64,000 nucleotides of DNA from Ornithinibacillus bavariensis (GCF_050433565.1 NZ_JBNPWZ010000012.1:1-64000); one strand, 5' to 3'. Numbered from the stretch's first letter, positions 52,522 to 61,722 are shown. Notes: generated by a model not told the origin, from the sequence alone. Numbers and translations: made by a program.

Positions 52522-54189
52522 CTATTTCGAATCAACTGGATGTATTGCCTCAAACAATAGCTGGTCTAGTTCCTTGGTGTATTCTTGAACTTGTTCATTC
52601 GACCAGTTGAATACTTTTGCCAAATAAGAAATTACTTGTTCCTTATGTTCTTTCACCCAATTTATATTAAAAAACAATGCTCCAGTACGTCTGATGAAGA
52701 AGTCGACTGGTTTATATACTAATTCATACTCAATTCCGTAACGAAGCATAGCAACTACTACTGGGCTCATATTTTCAGATTGGACATTTTCTTTTTCACG
52801 CTGGTATATGTCAAAAATGATATCAACGTTTGAACCATATCTTTTAACTAGACCTTTAGCAAGGTTTTCATCGATTCCAAGCTGTATACCTTTAGATACC
52901 TTTTGATTTACGAACCTTTCAAAACCTGTAGAACCGCCTACATCACCTCCAGAAATACGTAATTCCTTCGTTTGTGTTCCTGGAAATGCTCTTCCTTCTT
53001 CTTGCTGAAGTTGTTTTCCAACTAAATCAACAATACTCTCGGCCATTTTTCGATATCCCGTTAACTTTCCACCAGCAATAGAAATAAAACCTGAATCAGA
53101 TATAAAAATCTCATCTCTTCTAGATATTTCTGAAGGGTTCTTACCTTCTTCGTGAATTAATGGTCGTAAACCAGCCCAACTTGATTCTACATCTTCTGAC
53201 TTAATTTTAACGTTAGGAAACATATAGTCAATTGCCTTTAAGACGTAATCTCTATCCTCTACAGTCATTGTTGGGTGTGCAATCTCTCCTTTATAGACAG
53301 TATCGGTAGTACCTACATAGGTTTTTCCCTCTCGTGGAATAGCAAATACCATTCGTCCATCAGGAGTATCAAAATATATCGCTTGTCTTAATGGGAATCG
53401 TTTCCCATCAAATACAAGATGAATCCCTTTTGTAAGCTGTAGTGTCTTACCTTTTTTTGAATGATCGATTTCCCGTAACGTATCCACCCACGGTCCAGCA
53501 GCATTAACAATCTTCTTCGCGTAAATCTTTTGAGTGGAACCATCTATTTGATCTTCTACTTCCACACCTGTTACCTTTTTATTCTCATAAATTAAATTCG
53601 TAACTTTCATATAGTTTATTGCATGTGCACCTTTTTCAACTGCCTTTTTCATGACCTCGATAGTTAAACGTGCATCATCTGTTTTATACTCGACATAATA
53701 TCCTGCACCTTTAAGATTTTTAAAATTCAACAGCGGTTCTCGTCTCATCGCTTCGTCTGGTGTAAGCATCTTTCTTCTTTCGCTCTTCTTAACACCTGCA
53801 AGAAAATCGTACACTCGTAAACCTATATTTGTGGTAAACGGACCAAATGTACCTCCTTTATAGAATGGAAGCATCATCCATTCTGGAGTAGTCACATGTG
53901 GGCCGTTTTCATAAACAATTGCTCGTTCCTTACCAGTCTCTGAAACGACACCAATTTCAAATTGTTTTAAATACCGAAGACCTCCATGAACAAGCTTTGT
54001 CGACCTACTAGAAGTACCTGCAGCAAAATCTTGCATCTCTACTAACGCTACCTTCATACCTCTTGTTACAGCATCCAGTGCAATACCAGCACCAGTAATT
54101 CCTCCACCAATGATAAGTAAATCAAGGGATTCATTACTAATTTTAGTCTTTAAATCATCTCGTTCTAAGCTTGAAAACATATTATTCAC
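52522..54189 (-). CDS. glpD: Aerobic glycerol-3-phosphate dehydrogenase
   Basis: This 555-aa FAD enzyme oxidises glycerol-3-phosphate to dihydroxyacetone phosphate and passes electrons to the quinone pool. It has the FAD motif LLIIGGGITGAGIALDA at about 25-41, TSSRSTKLVHGGLRYL at about 60-75, and GGKLTGYRKMAE near residue 360. It is full length. A long-stem hairpin in its leader points to antitermination control. Confidence 0.96.
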   Translation of the reverse strand: MNNMFSSLERDDLKTKISNESLDLLIIGGGITGAGIALDAVTRGMKVALVEMQDFAAGTSSRSTKLVHGGLRYLKQFEIGVVSETGKERAIVYENGPHVTTPEWMMLPFYKGGTFGPFTTNIGLRVYDFLAGVKKSERRKMLTPDEAMRREPLLNFKNLKGAGYYVEYKTDDARLTIEVMKKAVEKGAHAINYMKVTNLIYENKKVTGVEVEDQIDGSTQKIYAKKIVNAAGPWVDTLREIDHSKKGKTLQLTKGIHLVFDGKRFPLRQAIYFDTPDGRMVFAIPREGKTYVGTTDTVYKGEIAHPTMTVEDRDYVLKAIDYMFPNVKIKSEDVESSWAGLRPLIHEEGKNPSEISRRDEIFISDSGFISIAGGKLTGYRKMAESIVDLVGKQLQQEEGRAFPGTQTKELRISGGDVGGSTGFERFVNQKVSKGIQLGIDENLAKGLVKRYGSNVDIIFDIYQREKENVQSENMSPVVVAMLRYGIEYELVYKPVDFFIRRTGALFFNINWVKEHKEQVISYLAKVFNWSNEQVQEYTKELDQLLFEAIHPVDSK

Positions 54190-54250
54190 TCCTTTTTAAT
54201 AACCAATCGGTTCACTATTGGATAGGTAAATAATTCGTCGAAAATAAATA

Positions 54251-54295
54251 GAGAGACCACAAATTACCCTATACTATAGAGCACTGTGGTCTCTC
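54251..54295 (-). promoter_or_regulatory. glpD leader terminator (GlpP-type attenuator)
   Basis: GAGAGACCACA / TGTGGTCTCTC is an 11-bp perfect stem with a 23-base loop between glpK and glpD, followed on the minus strand by TATTTATTT. In B. subtilis the GlpP antiterminator acts on such an inverted repeat in the glpD leader. It also ends glpFK transcription. Confidence 0.75.
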
Positions 54296-54456
54296 AAGGA
54301 AATCTGTCCAAGCTTAACATGCCTTTATTGAAACGTTTAACCACTACTTTATGATTGACATTTTTGTGATATCTTATGCGGTAGGATACTCCCTATGGTG
54401 TGGTGGGAGAATTTGATATCATCTCAACATCTAAGCATTAATCGTAATGACATCCG

Positions 54457-55947
54457 TTATTTAAATGCTCTGGTTGCTGCGACAGCTTTTTTCCATCCAT
54501 TATATAGATTGTCTCGTTTTTCTTCGGTTAGATTAGGTGTGAAAGTACGATCAATATTCCATTGTTTTGCAATTTCATTTTTGTCCTTCCAATAACCAAC
54601 AGCTAGACCAGCTAAATATGCTGCACCTAGAGCAGTTGTCTCATTGATTACAGGACGGTCAACCTGAACACCTAATATATCACTTTGGAATTGCATTAAG
54701 AAGTTATTTTTAACGGCACCACCATCTACTCGAAGTGACTTAACATCGATACCTGAATCTGCAACCATTACATCTACAAGGTCTTTGGACTGATAAGCTA
54801 GAGACTCAAGAGTAGCCCGAATAAAATGCTCTTTTGTTGTTCCACGAGTTAGTCCGAATACAGCCCCACGTGCTTCACTATCCCAGTATGGAGTACCTAA
54901 ACCAACAAAGGCTGGAACAACATACACTCCATCGGTTGAGTCTACTCTAGTAGCATAGTCTTCACTTTCTGGTGCATTATCAATTAATTTCAAGCCATCA
55001 CGTAGCCATTGAATTGCGGATCCAGAAACGAAGATGCTTCCTTCTAAGGCGTATTCTACCTTTCCATCAACACCCCAAGCAATTGTTGTTAAGAGACCAT
55101 TCTGGGATTTCACACCTTCTTCTCCAGTGTTCATTAACAGAAATCCACCAGTTCCATAGGTGTTCTTTACCATTCCTTTATCAAAGCAAGCTTGCCCAAA
55201 TAATGCTGCTTGTTGATCACCAGCTATACCTGCAATAGGTACTTCTTCACCGAAGAAATGATAATCAACTGTGTTTCCATATACTTCTGATGACTGTCTA
55301 ACCTCTGGTAACATGCTCTTTGGTACGGTTAATATTTCGAGCAGCTCATCATCCCATTTTAAATCATAAATATTAAACATTAGGGTACGAGATGCATTCG
55401 AATAATCCGTTACATGGACTTTTCCTCCAGATAATTTGTAAACTAACCAGCTATCAATAGTACCAAACTGAAGCTCTCCATTATCCGCTTTTTCTCTAGC
55501 ACCTTCGACATTATCTAATATCCATTTCACCTTTGTACCAGAGAAATAAGGATCTAGAAGCAATCCTGTTTTTTCTTTGAATAAATCATTATATCCTTTT
55601 TCTCTTAGCTCTTGAACGATTCCTTCTGTTTGACGAGATTGCCATACTATTGCTCTATAAATGGGTTTTCCAGTATTTCTATCCCAAACAACTGTTGTTT
55701 CCCTTTGGTTCGTTATTCCGATACCAGCAACTTGGTCAGGTGTTATATCTGCCTTTCTAAAAACATCAGCAATACAAGATAGGACAGAAGTCCAAATTTC
55801 ATTTGCGTCATGTTCTACCCAGCCTGGCTTTGGAAAGAATTGTTCAAATTCCTTTTGTGCGGTTTCAATAATCTCTCCTTCACGATTAAATAATATTGCA
55901 CGTGAACTAGTTGTTCCTTGGTCTAAGGATAAAATATAATTACTCAA
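54457..55947 (-). CDS. glpK: Glycerol kinase
   Basis: The 496-aa FGGY kinase phosphorylates glycerol at C3 with ATP. It has the N-terminal DQGTTSSRAILF, NQRETTVVWDR, and ATP-site TYGTGGFLLMNTG. The segment YHFFGEE carries His230, matching the histidine that HPr(His-P) phosphorylates in Gram-positive GlpK to activate it. It follows glpF by 45 bases in one operon. Confidence 0.97.
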   Translation of the reverse strand: MSNYILSLDQGTTSSRAILFNREGEIIETAQKEFEQFFPKPGWVEHDANEIWTSVLSCIADVFRKADITPDQVAGIGITNQRETTVVWDRNTGKPIYRAIVWQSRQTEGIVQELREKGYNDLFKEKTGLLLDPYFSGTKVKWILDNVEGAREKADNGELQFGTIDSWLVYKLSGGKVHVTDYSNASRTLMFNIYDLKWDDELLEILTVPKSMLPEVRQSSEVYGNTVDYHFFGEEVPIAGIAGDQQAALFGQACFDKGMVKNTYGTGGFLLMNTGEEGVKSQNGLLTTIAWGVDGKVEYALEGSIFVSGSAIQWLRDGLKLIDNAPESEDYATRVDSTDGVYVVPAFVGLGTPYWDSEARGAVFGLTRGTTKEHFIRATLESLAYQSKDLVDVMVADSGIDVKSLRVDGGAVKNNFLMQFQSDILGVQVDRPVINETTALGAAYLAGLAVGYWKDKNEIAKQWNIDRTFTPNLTEEKRDNLYNGWKKAVAATRAFK

Positions 55948-55992
55948 AACAGTCTCCTCCTTATTATTTCACCATTTCTAAAAACTCTTTCA

Positions 55993-56793
55993 TTAATTAT
56001 GTGCTTTTTTAATTTCTATTGATGCAGCTGCTACTAAAATAATAGCAACAACAGCACTAAACATCCAAAATCCTGCAGAATATACGCCGTCAAATATTGC
56101 TTTATAGAAGAACCCTCCATAAATACCACCCAATATTGGGCCAATTACTGGAATCCAAGCATATCCCCAATTCGAGCTTCCCTTTCCAGGGATAGGAAGT
56201 AAAGCGTGTGCAATTCTTGGCCCTAAATCACGAGCTGGATTAATCGCATATCCAGTAGGACCACCTAAGGACATACCAATTGCTACAATTAATAGACCTA
56301 CAATAGCAGGGTTTAACCCTTCAGTAAACTCATTGATTCCGATAAATAACAATCCAAAGACTAGAACAAACGTACCAATCATTTCAGTTACAAGATTTGA
56401 TAGTGGACTACTTACTGCTGGATCTGTAGAGAACACAGCTAGTTTAAGCCCTGGATCTTTCGTTTCTTTCCAATGTGGTAAAAATGCAAAATAGACTACT
56501 GCGGCACCAATGAATGCTCCTATCATTTGACCAGAAATAAACATTGGTACTTTAGACCATGGAAAATCTCCAATCGATGCAAAAGCTAATGTTACAGCAG
56601 GGTTTAGATGCGCACCAGAAATACTACCAGCGGCATATACCCCCATTGTTACAGCTAGACCCCAGCCTAATGTGACTAGTACCCAGCCGCCACCTTCGCC
56701 TTTTGACTTATTTAAAATATTAGTAGCAACCACTCCACCACCGAAAATGATAAGGATCATGGTACCAATAAGTTCTGCTACAAATTCTGACAT
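55993..56793 (-). CDS. glpF: Glycerol uptake facilitator
   Basis: This 266-aa aquaglyceroporin has six helices and both half-helix NPA motifs: SGAHLNPAVTLAF at about 59-71 and GYAINPARDLGPR at about 184-196. The Asp after the second motif marks the glycerol-conducting type. It passes glycerol to glpK in the same operon. Confidence 0.96.
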   Translation of the reverse strand: MSEFVAELIGTMILIIFGGGVVATNILNKSKGEGGGWVLVTLGWGLAVTMGVYAAGSISGAHLNPAVTLAFASIGDFPWSKVPMFISGQMIGAFIGAAVVYFAFLPHWKETKDPGLKLAVFSTDPAVSSPLSNLVTEMIGTFVLVFGLLFIGINEFTEGLNPAIVGLLIVAIGMSLGGPTGYAINPARDLGPRIAHALLPIPGKGSSNWGYAWIPVIGPILGGIYGGFFYKAIFDGVYSAGFWMFSAVVAIILVAAASIEIKKAHN

Positions 56794-56855
56794 GTAAAAT
56801 CCCCCATTCTATAATTGGAAACGTATTCAACAAGTTGTATACATGTTGACAATAC

Positions 56856-56912
56856 AAAAAGCCCACACTTAGTTTGTATACTCCATAACAGAATATACGA
56901 ATAAGTGTGGGC
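56856..56912 (-). promoter_or_regulatory. glpF leader terminator (GlpP-type attenuator)
   Basis: GCCCACACTTA / TAAGTGTGGGC is an 11-bp perfect stem, followed on the minus strand by TTTTTGTATTG, between the promoter and glpF. It is a candidate target of the GlpP antiterminator with glycerol-3-phosphate. glpP itself is outside the window. Confidence 0.8.
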
Positions 56913-56949
56913 TCGATGTCTCCGTCACATGAATTAACTTGTACTGTTA

Positions 56950-56978
56950 TTCTACTCCTCCATGAAACCGTTGTCAAC
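56950..56978 (-). promoter_or_regulatory. glpFK promoter overlapped by a cre site
   Basis: On the minus strand TTGACA (56973-56978), 17 bases and TAGAAT (56950-56955). TGACAACGGTTTCA (56964-56977) fits the CcpA cre consensus with one mismatch and covers the -35 box, predicting carbon catabolite repression. Confidence 0.8.
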
Positions 56979-57140
56979 GAATTATTTTTTAATAATTTTA
57001 GTTTCCAACGTTTTAAATTGGAGGTGCTTACTGCTTTAGCTCCGCTTCCTAAGACATATAGAACATTTTGCTCGGACCTATTAAAGCCAGATACCCCCGT
57101 TTATTCCCACTTATGGATAATTTTCCATCAAATGATAAAA

Positions 57141-57178
57141 GAATCCCTTCAAAGTAATCTTTCTCTTTGAAGGGATTC
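57141..57178 (-). terminator. Terminator after dhaM
   Basis: GAATCCCTTCAAAG / CTTTGAAGGGATTC is a 14-bp perfect stem with a 10-base loop just after dhaM on the minus strand. Confidence 0.85.
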
Positions 57179-57202
57179 AAATAAATATGCTAAATCTAAG
57201 TC

Positions 57203-57577
57203 TTATTTAACAGCTTTTTCAGCTGCTTCTTTTACTTCCTCAAGCGTTTTTCCCATCCCTGATTCAACTGATGCAACAAACGCACCCTCTAGGATAGGAG
57301 CATTTGCAATTTCAATGTTTTCGTGCTCTGACAATTCAATAGCTAATTCTGCATTCATCATTGCACTTCCAATATCGTAAAATAAAAGGACACCTTTTTC
57401 ACTATAAGCATTTTCAATTGCTTGCAAGATCTTCTCTACACTGGTACCTATTCCATGATCTTCAGTGCCACCAGCTGGCTCTACTACTACATTTGGAACC
57501 ATTTGATTAATAATATCTTTAATTCCCTTAGCCACTTTAGAACTATGTGAAATTAATACAATTCCTACATGTGACAT
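57203..57577 (-). CDS. dhaM: Dihydroxyacetone kinase phosphoryl donor subunit DhaM
   Basis: The 124-aa EIIA-Man fold protein carries the phospho-accepting His11 in LISHSSKVAKG and the PAGGTEDHGIGTSV block at about 35-48. It takes phosphate from PTS HPr and gives it to ADP bound in DhaL. It is the short form with only the IIA domain. Three bases from dhaL; the operon order is K-L-M. Confidence 0.95.
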   Translation of the reverse strand: MSHVGIVLISHSSKVAKGIKDIINQMVPNVVVEPAGGTEDHGIGTSVEKILQAIENAYSEKGVLLFYDIGSAMMNAELAIELSEHENIEIANAPILEGAFVASVESGMGKTLEEVKEAAEKAVK

Positions 57578-57579
57578 TG

Positions 57580-58200
57580 TTATACACCTTCCTTTATTAC
57601 ATCTGAAAGTGCAGAAAAAATGTAATAGGAAGAAACTGATCCTGGATCTAGATGGCCTACCGAGCGCTCACCTAAATATGCAGCACGTCCTTTTTTAGCT
57701 TCTATTGCTTTCGTGGCTTCCATAGCATTTTTTGCAGTTGTTTCGATAGTGACCGCTTCAAAATCACTATCCTTTTGTAATTGCTCAACAATTGGCTCCC
57801 AAACATCTACAAGTGTTTTTTCCCCTGTGCTAGCTTTTCCACGCATCTTAATTCCATTTAGCGCTTCGGATACCGCATTAACAAATAGAGAATAATCTAT
57901 CTTCTCTCTACCTTTAAGCGATGTAGACATCTTTAAGAATGCTGTACCATATAATGGTCCAGATGCACCACCAACTTTTGATAATAGGGTCATAGACACA
58001 TCCTTTAAAACGTCAGACACTGTAGAATAATCAGTTGCCTTAATTTTTGTCACTACTTCATTAAACCCACGTGCCATATTGATACCATGATCCCCATCCC
58101 CAATTGCTCTGTCCAACGCGGATAAAAAATCTTTATTTGTCTGTATTTTTTCGTTGGATTTTTCCATCCAGGTGATAACATGATTGACTTGCAGTTCCAT
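57580..58200 (-). CDS. dhaL: Dihydroxyacetone kinase ADP-binding subunit DhaL
   Basis: The 206-aa subunit holds ADP as a fixed cofactor rephosphorylated by DhaM. Metal-binding Asp residues are in GDGDHGINMARGF at about 31-43; GGASGPLYGTAF and GERSVGHLDPGS (about 176-187) complete the site. The 15-base gap to dhaK indicates one operon. Confidence 0.95.
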   Translation of the reverse strand: MELQVNHVITWMEKSNEKIQTNKDFLSALDRAIGDGDHGINMARGFNEVVTKIKATDYSTVSDVLKDVSMTLLSKVGGASGPLYGTAFLKMSTSLKGREKIDYSLFVNAVSEALNGIKMRGKASTGEKTLVDVWEPIVEQLQKDSDFEAVTIETTAKNAMEATKAIEAKKGRAAYLGERSVGHLDPGSVSSYYIFSALSDVIKEGV

Positions 58201-58215
58201 TCAAACTACTCCTCT

Positions 58216-59211
58216 CTATCGGCGAAATGCTGGAGCTTTTGATTCAGCATCTAAAAGGGATTTTAACTCTTCGTCTACTTTTAATAACGTTACGGAACAA
58301 CCTGCCATTTCCAGAGATGTCATATACTCTCCGACAAATGTATCATATATCTTAATTCCTTTTTCAGTAAGAATATTATTTACTTCCTTATTTACAATAT
58401 AGAGTTCCATTTCGGGAGTAGCACCTAATCCATTGATCATAACAGCAACCTCGTCACCACTTTTTAAATTCATATCATCAAGAACTTTCTCCATTAGTTC
58501 TGTAGCAATGTCATGTGCTGTTGTAACTTCTGTTCGCTTTATTCCTGGTTCTCCATGAATTCCGATTCCAACTTCCATTTCATTATCTTTTAGTTCAAAG
58601 CTAGGCTTCCCTGCTGCCGGTACTATACATGGAGTTAGTGCCATACCAATGGAACGAACATTGGCGACCACTTTTTCAGCTACCGCTTTTACTTCCTCCA
58701 ATGAGGCACCTTGCGTAGCTTTTGCTCCAACAATTTTATGAACGAATACTGTACCAGCAATTCCTCGGCGTCCTGTTGTAAAGGAGCTATCCTCAACAGC
58801 GACATCATCATTAACAACAACCTGCTGTACATTAATTCCTTCCGCTTCAGCCAATTCAGCAGCCATCTCGAAGTTCATCACGTCACCAGTATAGTTTTTG
58901 ATGATGAGTAACACACCTTCTCCACTATCAACTGCTTTAATAGCCTCTAAAACTTGATCAGGGGTAGGGGAAGTAAATACCTCTCCAGCGACAGCTGCAT
59001 CTAGCATACCTTTGCCGACATAACCAGCATGTGCAGGCTCATGACCACTGCCACCGCCACTAACTAAACCAACCTTATTGGAAACTGGTGCATCTTCACG
59101 AACAACTACCGTGGTATTAGGCAATAATTTCACATCATTAGGATATGCAGCTACAAATCCTTCTAACATATCCTTTACTACAAAATTAGGGTCATTAATA
59201 ATCTTTTTCAT
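58216..59211 (-). CDS. dhaK: Dihydroxyacetone kinase substrate-binding subunit DhaK
   Basis: The 331-aa subunit binds dihydroxyacetone covalently through a His in GIGIHGEPG at about 214-222, and SGGGSGHEPAHAGYVG at about 52-67 surrounds the substrate. It phosphorylates dihydroxyacetone to DHAP, feeding glycolysis alongside glpD. No glycerol dehydrogenase gene is seen here. GAGGAGG precedes the ATG. Confidence 0.96.
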   Translation of the reverse strand: MKKIINDPNFVVKDMLEGFVAAYPNDVKLLPNTTVVVREDAPVSNKVGLVSGGGSGHEPAHAGYVGKGMLDAAVAGEVFTSPTPDQVLEAIKAVDSGEGVLLIIKNYTGDVMNFEMAAELAEAEGINVQQVVVNDDVAVEDSSFTTGRRGIAGTVFVHKIVGAKATQGASLEEVKAVAEKVVANVRSIGMALTPCIVPAAGKPSFELKDNEMEVGIGIHGEPGIKRTEVTTAHDIATELMEKVLDDMNLKSGDEVAVMINGLGATPEMELYIVNKEVNNILTEKGIKIYDTFVGEYMTSLEMAGCSVTLLKVDEELKSLLDAESKAPAFRR

Positions 59212-59231
59212 TATTATTCCTCCTCAGGATT

Positions 59232-59257
59232 ATTGAATGTTCACACCAACATTCAAT
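59232..59257 (-). promoter_or_regulatory. Inverted repeat in front of dhaK, possible operator
   Basis: ATTGAATGTT / AACATTCAAT is a 10-bp perfect inverted repeat with a CACACC spacer, twenty bases upstream of the dhaK ATG. There is no T-run. It is a candidate operator or 5'-UTR structure; the regulator is unknown. Confidence 0.6.
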
Positions 59258-59331
59258 TGAAAAATAACCCTACCGCTTATCTCTATTTTAGTGCATCGAT
59301 TTTATTAATTCTAGAAATTGACACTATCTAT

Positions 59332-59374
59332 CCTAACCAAAACGCATCGTAAAATACGATGCGTCTTGGTTAGG
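59332..59374 (-). terminator. Long hairpin after the DUF3870 gene
   Basis: CCTAACCAA-A-ACGCATCGTA / TACGATGCGT-C-TTGGTTAGG is a 20-position stem with one mismatch and an AAA loop. It has no good T-run, but lies just past the minus-strand DUF3870 stop and is probably its terminator. Confidence 0.7.
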
Positions 59375-59392
59375 ATTTCGTACAAAATCTAA

Positions 59393-59716
59393 TTAAATCT
59401 TATTCATTTTTTCTAAATTGATTATATACTGCTTATGTAAATCCTTTAAAGCAGACACAATCGCGTTCCCAGCTTTTCCCATATAATGTAACTTGACTGC
59501 ATCTACAGGCGAATCAATTCCATCCTGCAAACTATAGCCCCTTAATAATTGCTGAACAAAATCACGTCCATGTTCAGTTGCCAATGTACAGCTTGCTGCT
59601 ACAATGACACCGTACTTTCGATCAATTTCTGCTGTAATAGTAAGGGTTTCATACATATTTTGTGCTGCCATTCCAGATGGCAATCTCGCATGACCTGCAA
59701 TGAAAACGGTATTCAA
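59393..59716 (-). CDS. DUF3870 domain protein
   Basis: The 107-aa protein begins, from TTG 59716, with TVFIAGHARLPSGMAAQ and contains VAASCTLATEHGRDFVQQLLRG, patterns of the DUF3870 family. It is cytoplasmic and of unknown function; such genes are found beside IclR regulators in Firmicutes. The TTG starts one base after the iclR stop and has GGTGG upstream. An in-frame ATG 13 codons earlier lies inside iclR. Confidence 0.78.
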   Translation of the reverse strand: MNTVFIAGHARLPSGMAAQNMYETLTITAEIDRKYGVIVAASCTLATEHGRDFVQQLLRGYSLQDGIDSPVDAVKLHYMGKAGNAIVSALKDLHKQYIINLEKMNKI

Positions 59717-59717
59717 A

Positions 59718-60485
59718 TTATTCCACCACCCCTTGCACGAATCCACGAAATCCAAGCTCTCTTGAGATATTTTCGGCAGTTTCTTTTGTTTTCATTTTTA
59801 TGTTGGTTAAATTTTCTCCTTCAAAATATGTCGACAACCCACTAACTGTTAAAGCAGCAATTACATGATTACGGTAGTCAAATATCGGATAAGAAATACC
59901 TGTAGTATTCTCATCCTGTTCTCCAACACTGTAGGAATAACCCTTTTTTTGAATCTCTACTAACTCTTTTTTAAATCTTTCACTGTTAATTTTCCCTTCT
60001 AATTCTGCGTCATGTAATATCTCTTCTTGCTTATCCTTAGGTAAATAAGCCAACAGTAATTTCGGACCGGAACCCATATATAATGGTGCATTCTTACCTA
60101 TTCTTGTATATAGACGGATTGCTTTATTACTTTCAACCTTCTCAACATATGTTGCTTCATCGTGATTTACTACAACAAGGTGAACAGCTTCCTGTATGGA
60201 ACTTGCTAATTCTTCCATATAGGAATAGGCAATCCTTCTAACCTCTAGCCGATCAGAAACTAGTTGGCCTAATTCCAATAGCTTTAATCCTAACCGATAG
60301 CGGGTATCATGCTCACTTTCTTTTTCTTTGTAAACATAGTTCATCGATTCTAATGTGGTTAGTAATCGATAAGCTGTTGGTTTTGGAAGATTAGCCCTTT
60401 CAGAAATTTCCTTTAAGGATAATTCATAATTATTTTCATCAAATAGATTTAATAAATGAAGTGCCTTTTTTACACTCTGATTCAT
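59718..60485 (-). CDS. IclR family transcriptional regulator
   Basis: The 255-aa regulator has an N-terminal winged helix (ALHLLNLFDENNYELSLKEISERANLPKPTAYRLL, about 8-43) and the C-terminal IclR effector domain (AVHLVVVNHDEATYVEKVES; GISYPIFDYRNHVIAALTVSG). It probably senses a catabolic intermediate and controls the neighbouring dehydrogenase operon. It has no ligand clue beyond its context. Confidence 0.92.
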   Translation of the reverse strand: MNQSVKKALHLLNLFDENNYELSLKEISERANLPKPTAYRLLTTLESMNYVYKEKESEHDTRYRLGLKLLELGQLVSDRLEVRRIAYSYMEELASSIQEAVHLVVVNHDEATYVEKVESNKAIRLYTRIGKNAPLYMGSGPKLLLAYLPKDKQEEILHDAELEGKINSERFKKELVEIQKKGYSYSVGEQDENTTGISYPIFDYRNHVIAALTVSGLSTYFEGENLTNIKMKTKETAENISRELGFRGFVQGVVE

Positions 60486-60519
60486 TTTGATTCTCCTTGC
60501 TGTGCAACTAGAAAAAGGG

Positions 60520-60539
60520 CCCTCTGCCTAGACAGAGGG
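60520..60539 (-). terminator. Terminator after the lysine dehydrogenase gene
   Basis: CCCTCTG / CAGAGGG is a 7-bp stem with a 6-base loop, then CCCTTTTTC on the minus strand, between the dehydrogenase and iclR. Confidence 0.8.
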
Positions 60540-60549
60540 TTACACCTTG

Positions 60550-61722
60550 TTAACTTCTTACCTTTGCTTCTTCCTTCATTTCCATTTCCTTGATTACGAC
60601 TCCACGCTTCGCCATTTCCTGGATATAAACATCTCCAGGTACGATTTGTTCAGGAGGATATACACCTTTTTTATCGATTGTTCCATTACCAATCATTTGA
60701 GCGACAACAGATATGGTATTTGCTGTGGCTCTAGCCATAGCGGTTACCTGATGTTTTCTGTCTTTAAAAGTAGCCATTTCATATTGGTAAGTTGCTTCAC
60801 TTCCATCTTTTATACCGGAAACGACAACTCTTAATAGAACCGCATCATCTTTTTCCCCTAACTCGACAATCGGGTCTAAAACCTTTAAAAATACCTCTCG
60901 CGGTTTAATCTTTTGTCCATTTAGTTCTATTTCATAATCATTTCGGGTTAAATTTAAATCCACTAATAATTTAAATTTCTCCGCATGACCTGGGTAACGG
61001 ATTGTTTTATACTCCAGTGTTTCTAGATGCGGATAAGAAAGCGATAGTGTTGATGTACCACCTGAAGTATGGAAAGCTTCTAATGGACCAAATTTTTCAA
61101 AATGTAGTCGTTCCACTTCAGATAATGATGGAATTTCCTGCTTAATACCGTTTCGAATGATTAATGATGGATCTGTATAATGGTCAAATAATCCTTCCAT
61201 TGAAAATACATGATAATATTCTAGTGGTGGCTCAGGCTTAACAGGAATTCCTCCTACATATAGCTTGATAGATTTTACTTCATCTAGTTTACTAGCTCCA
61301 TAGCCTGAAAGAATGTTTATCATACCAGGTGCTACACCCAGATCAGGAATTAGAGTTACCTTTGCAACTTCTGCATCCTCATGCATTTCAATAACTTTGT
61401 CTGTTATATGACCGATATGGCCACCAAGATCAACTGAGTTTACTCCGACTTGAATTGCTGTTTTCGCTACAATCTCATTAAAGGAGTAAAATAACGCATT
61501 TATAATGACATCATATTGGCGCATAAATTCAGCTAACTCCTTTTCGTTAGATGCATCTACTTGAAAAGCAGTTAGTTTTGAGGAATCTAATTGATCAACT
61601 ACCTTCTGTGCACGCTCTAAATCAATATCAGCTAATCCAATAGAGGTTACCCCTTCACTTGCTGCGAGGTCCCTAGCAGCTTCTTTTCCCATTAATCCTG
61701 ATCCTAGTACTCCTACTTTCAT
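60550..61722 (-). CDS. L-lysine 6-dehydrogenase (saccharopine dehydrogenase-like)
   Basis: The 390-aa NAD enzyme has the Rossmann motif GVLGSGLMGKEAARDLA at about 4-20. The blocks IPDLGVAPGMINILSGYGAS, YVGGIPVKPEPPLEYYHVFS and FHTSGGTSTLS closely follow the Geobacillus LysDH sequence as I recall it. LysDH deaminates lysine to allysine, which cyclises to piperideine-6-carboxylate. A saccharopine dehydrogenase-family relative with another substrate cannot be excluded without alignment. Downstream of the ALDH gene in the same operon. Confidence 0.85.
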   Translation of the reverse strand: MKVGVLGSGLMGKEAARDLAASEGVTSIGLADIDLERAQKVVDQLDSSKLTAFQVDASNEKELAEFMRQYDVIINALFYSFNEIVAKTAIQVGVNSVDLGGHIGHITDKVIEMHEDAEVAKVTLIPDLGVAPGMINILSGYGASKLDEVKSIKLYVGGIPVKPEPPLEYYHVFSMEGLFDHYTDPSLIIRNGIKQEIPSLSEVERLHFEKFGPLEAFHTSGGTSTLSLSYPHLETLEYKTIRYPGHAEKFKLLVDLNLTRNDYEIELNGQKIKPREVFLKVLDPIVELGEKDDAVLLRVVVSGIKDGSEATYQYEMATFKDRKHQVTAMARATANTISVVAQMIGNGTIDKKGVYPPEQIVPGDVYIQEMAKRGVVIKEMEMKEEAKVRS

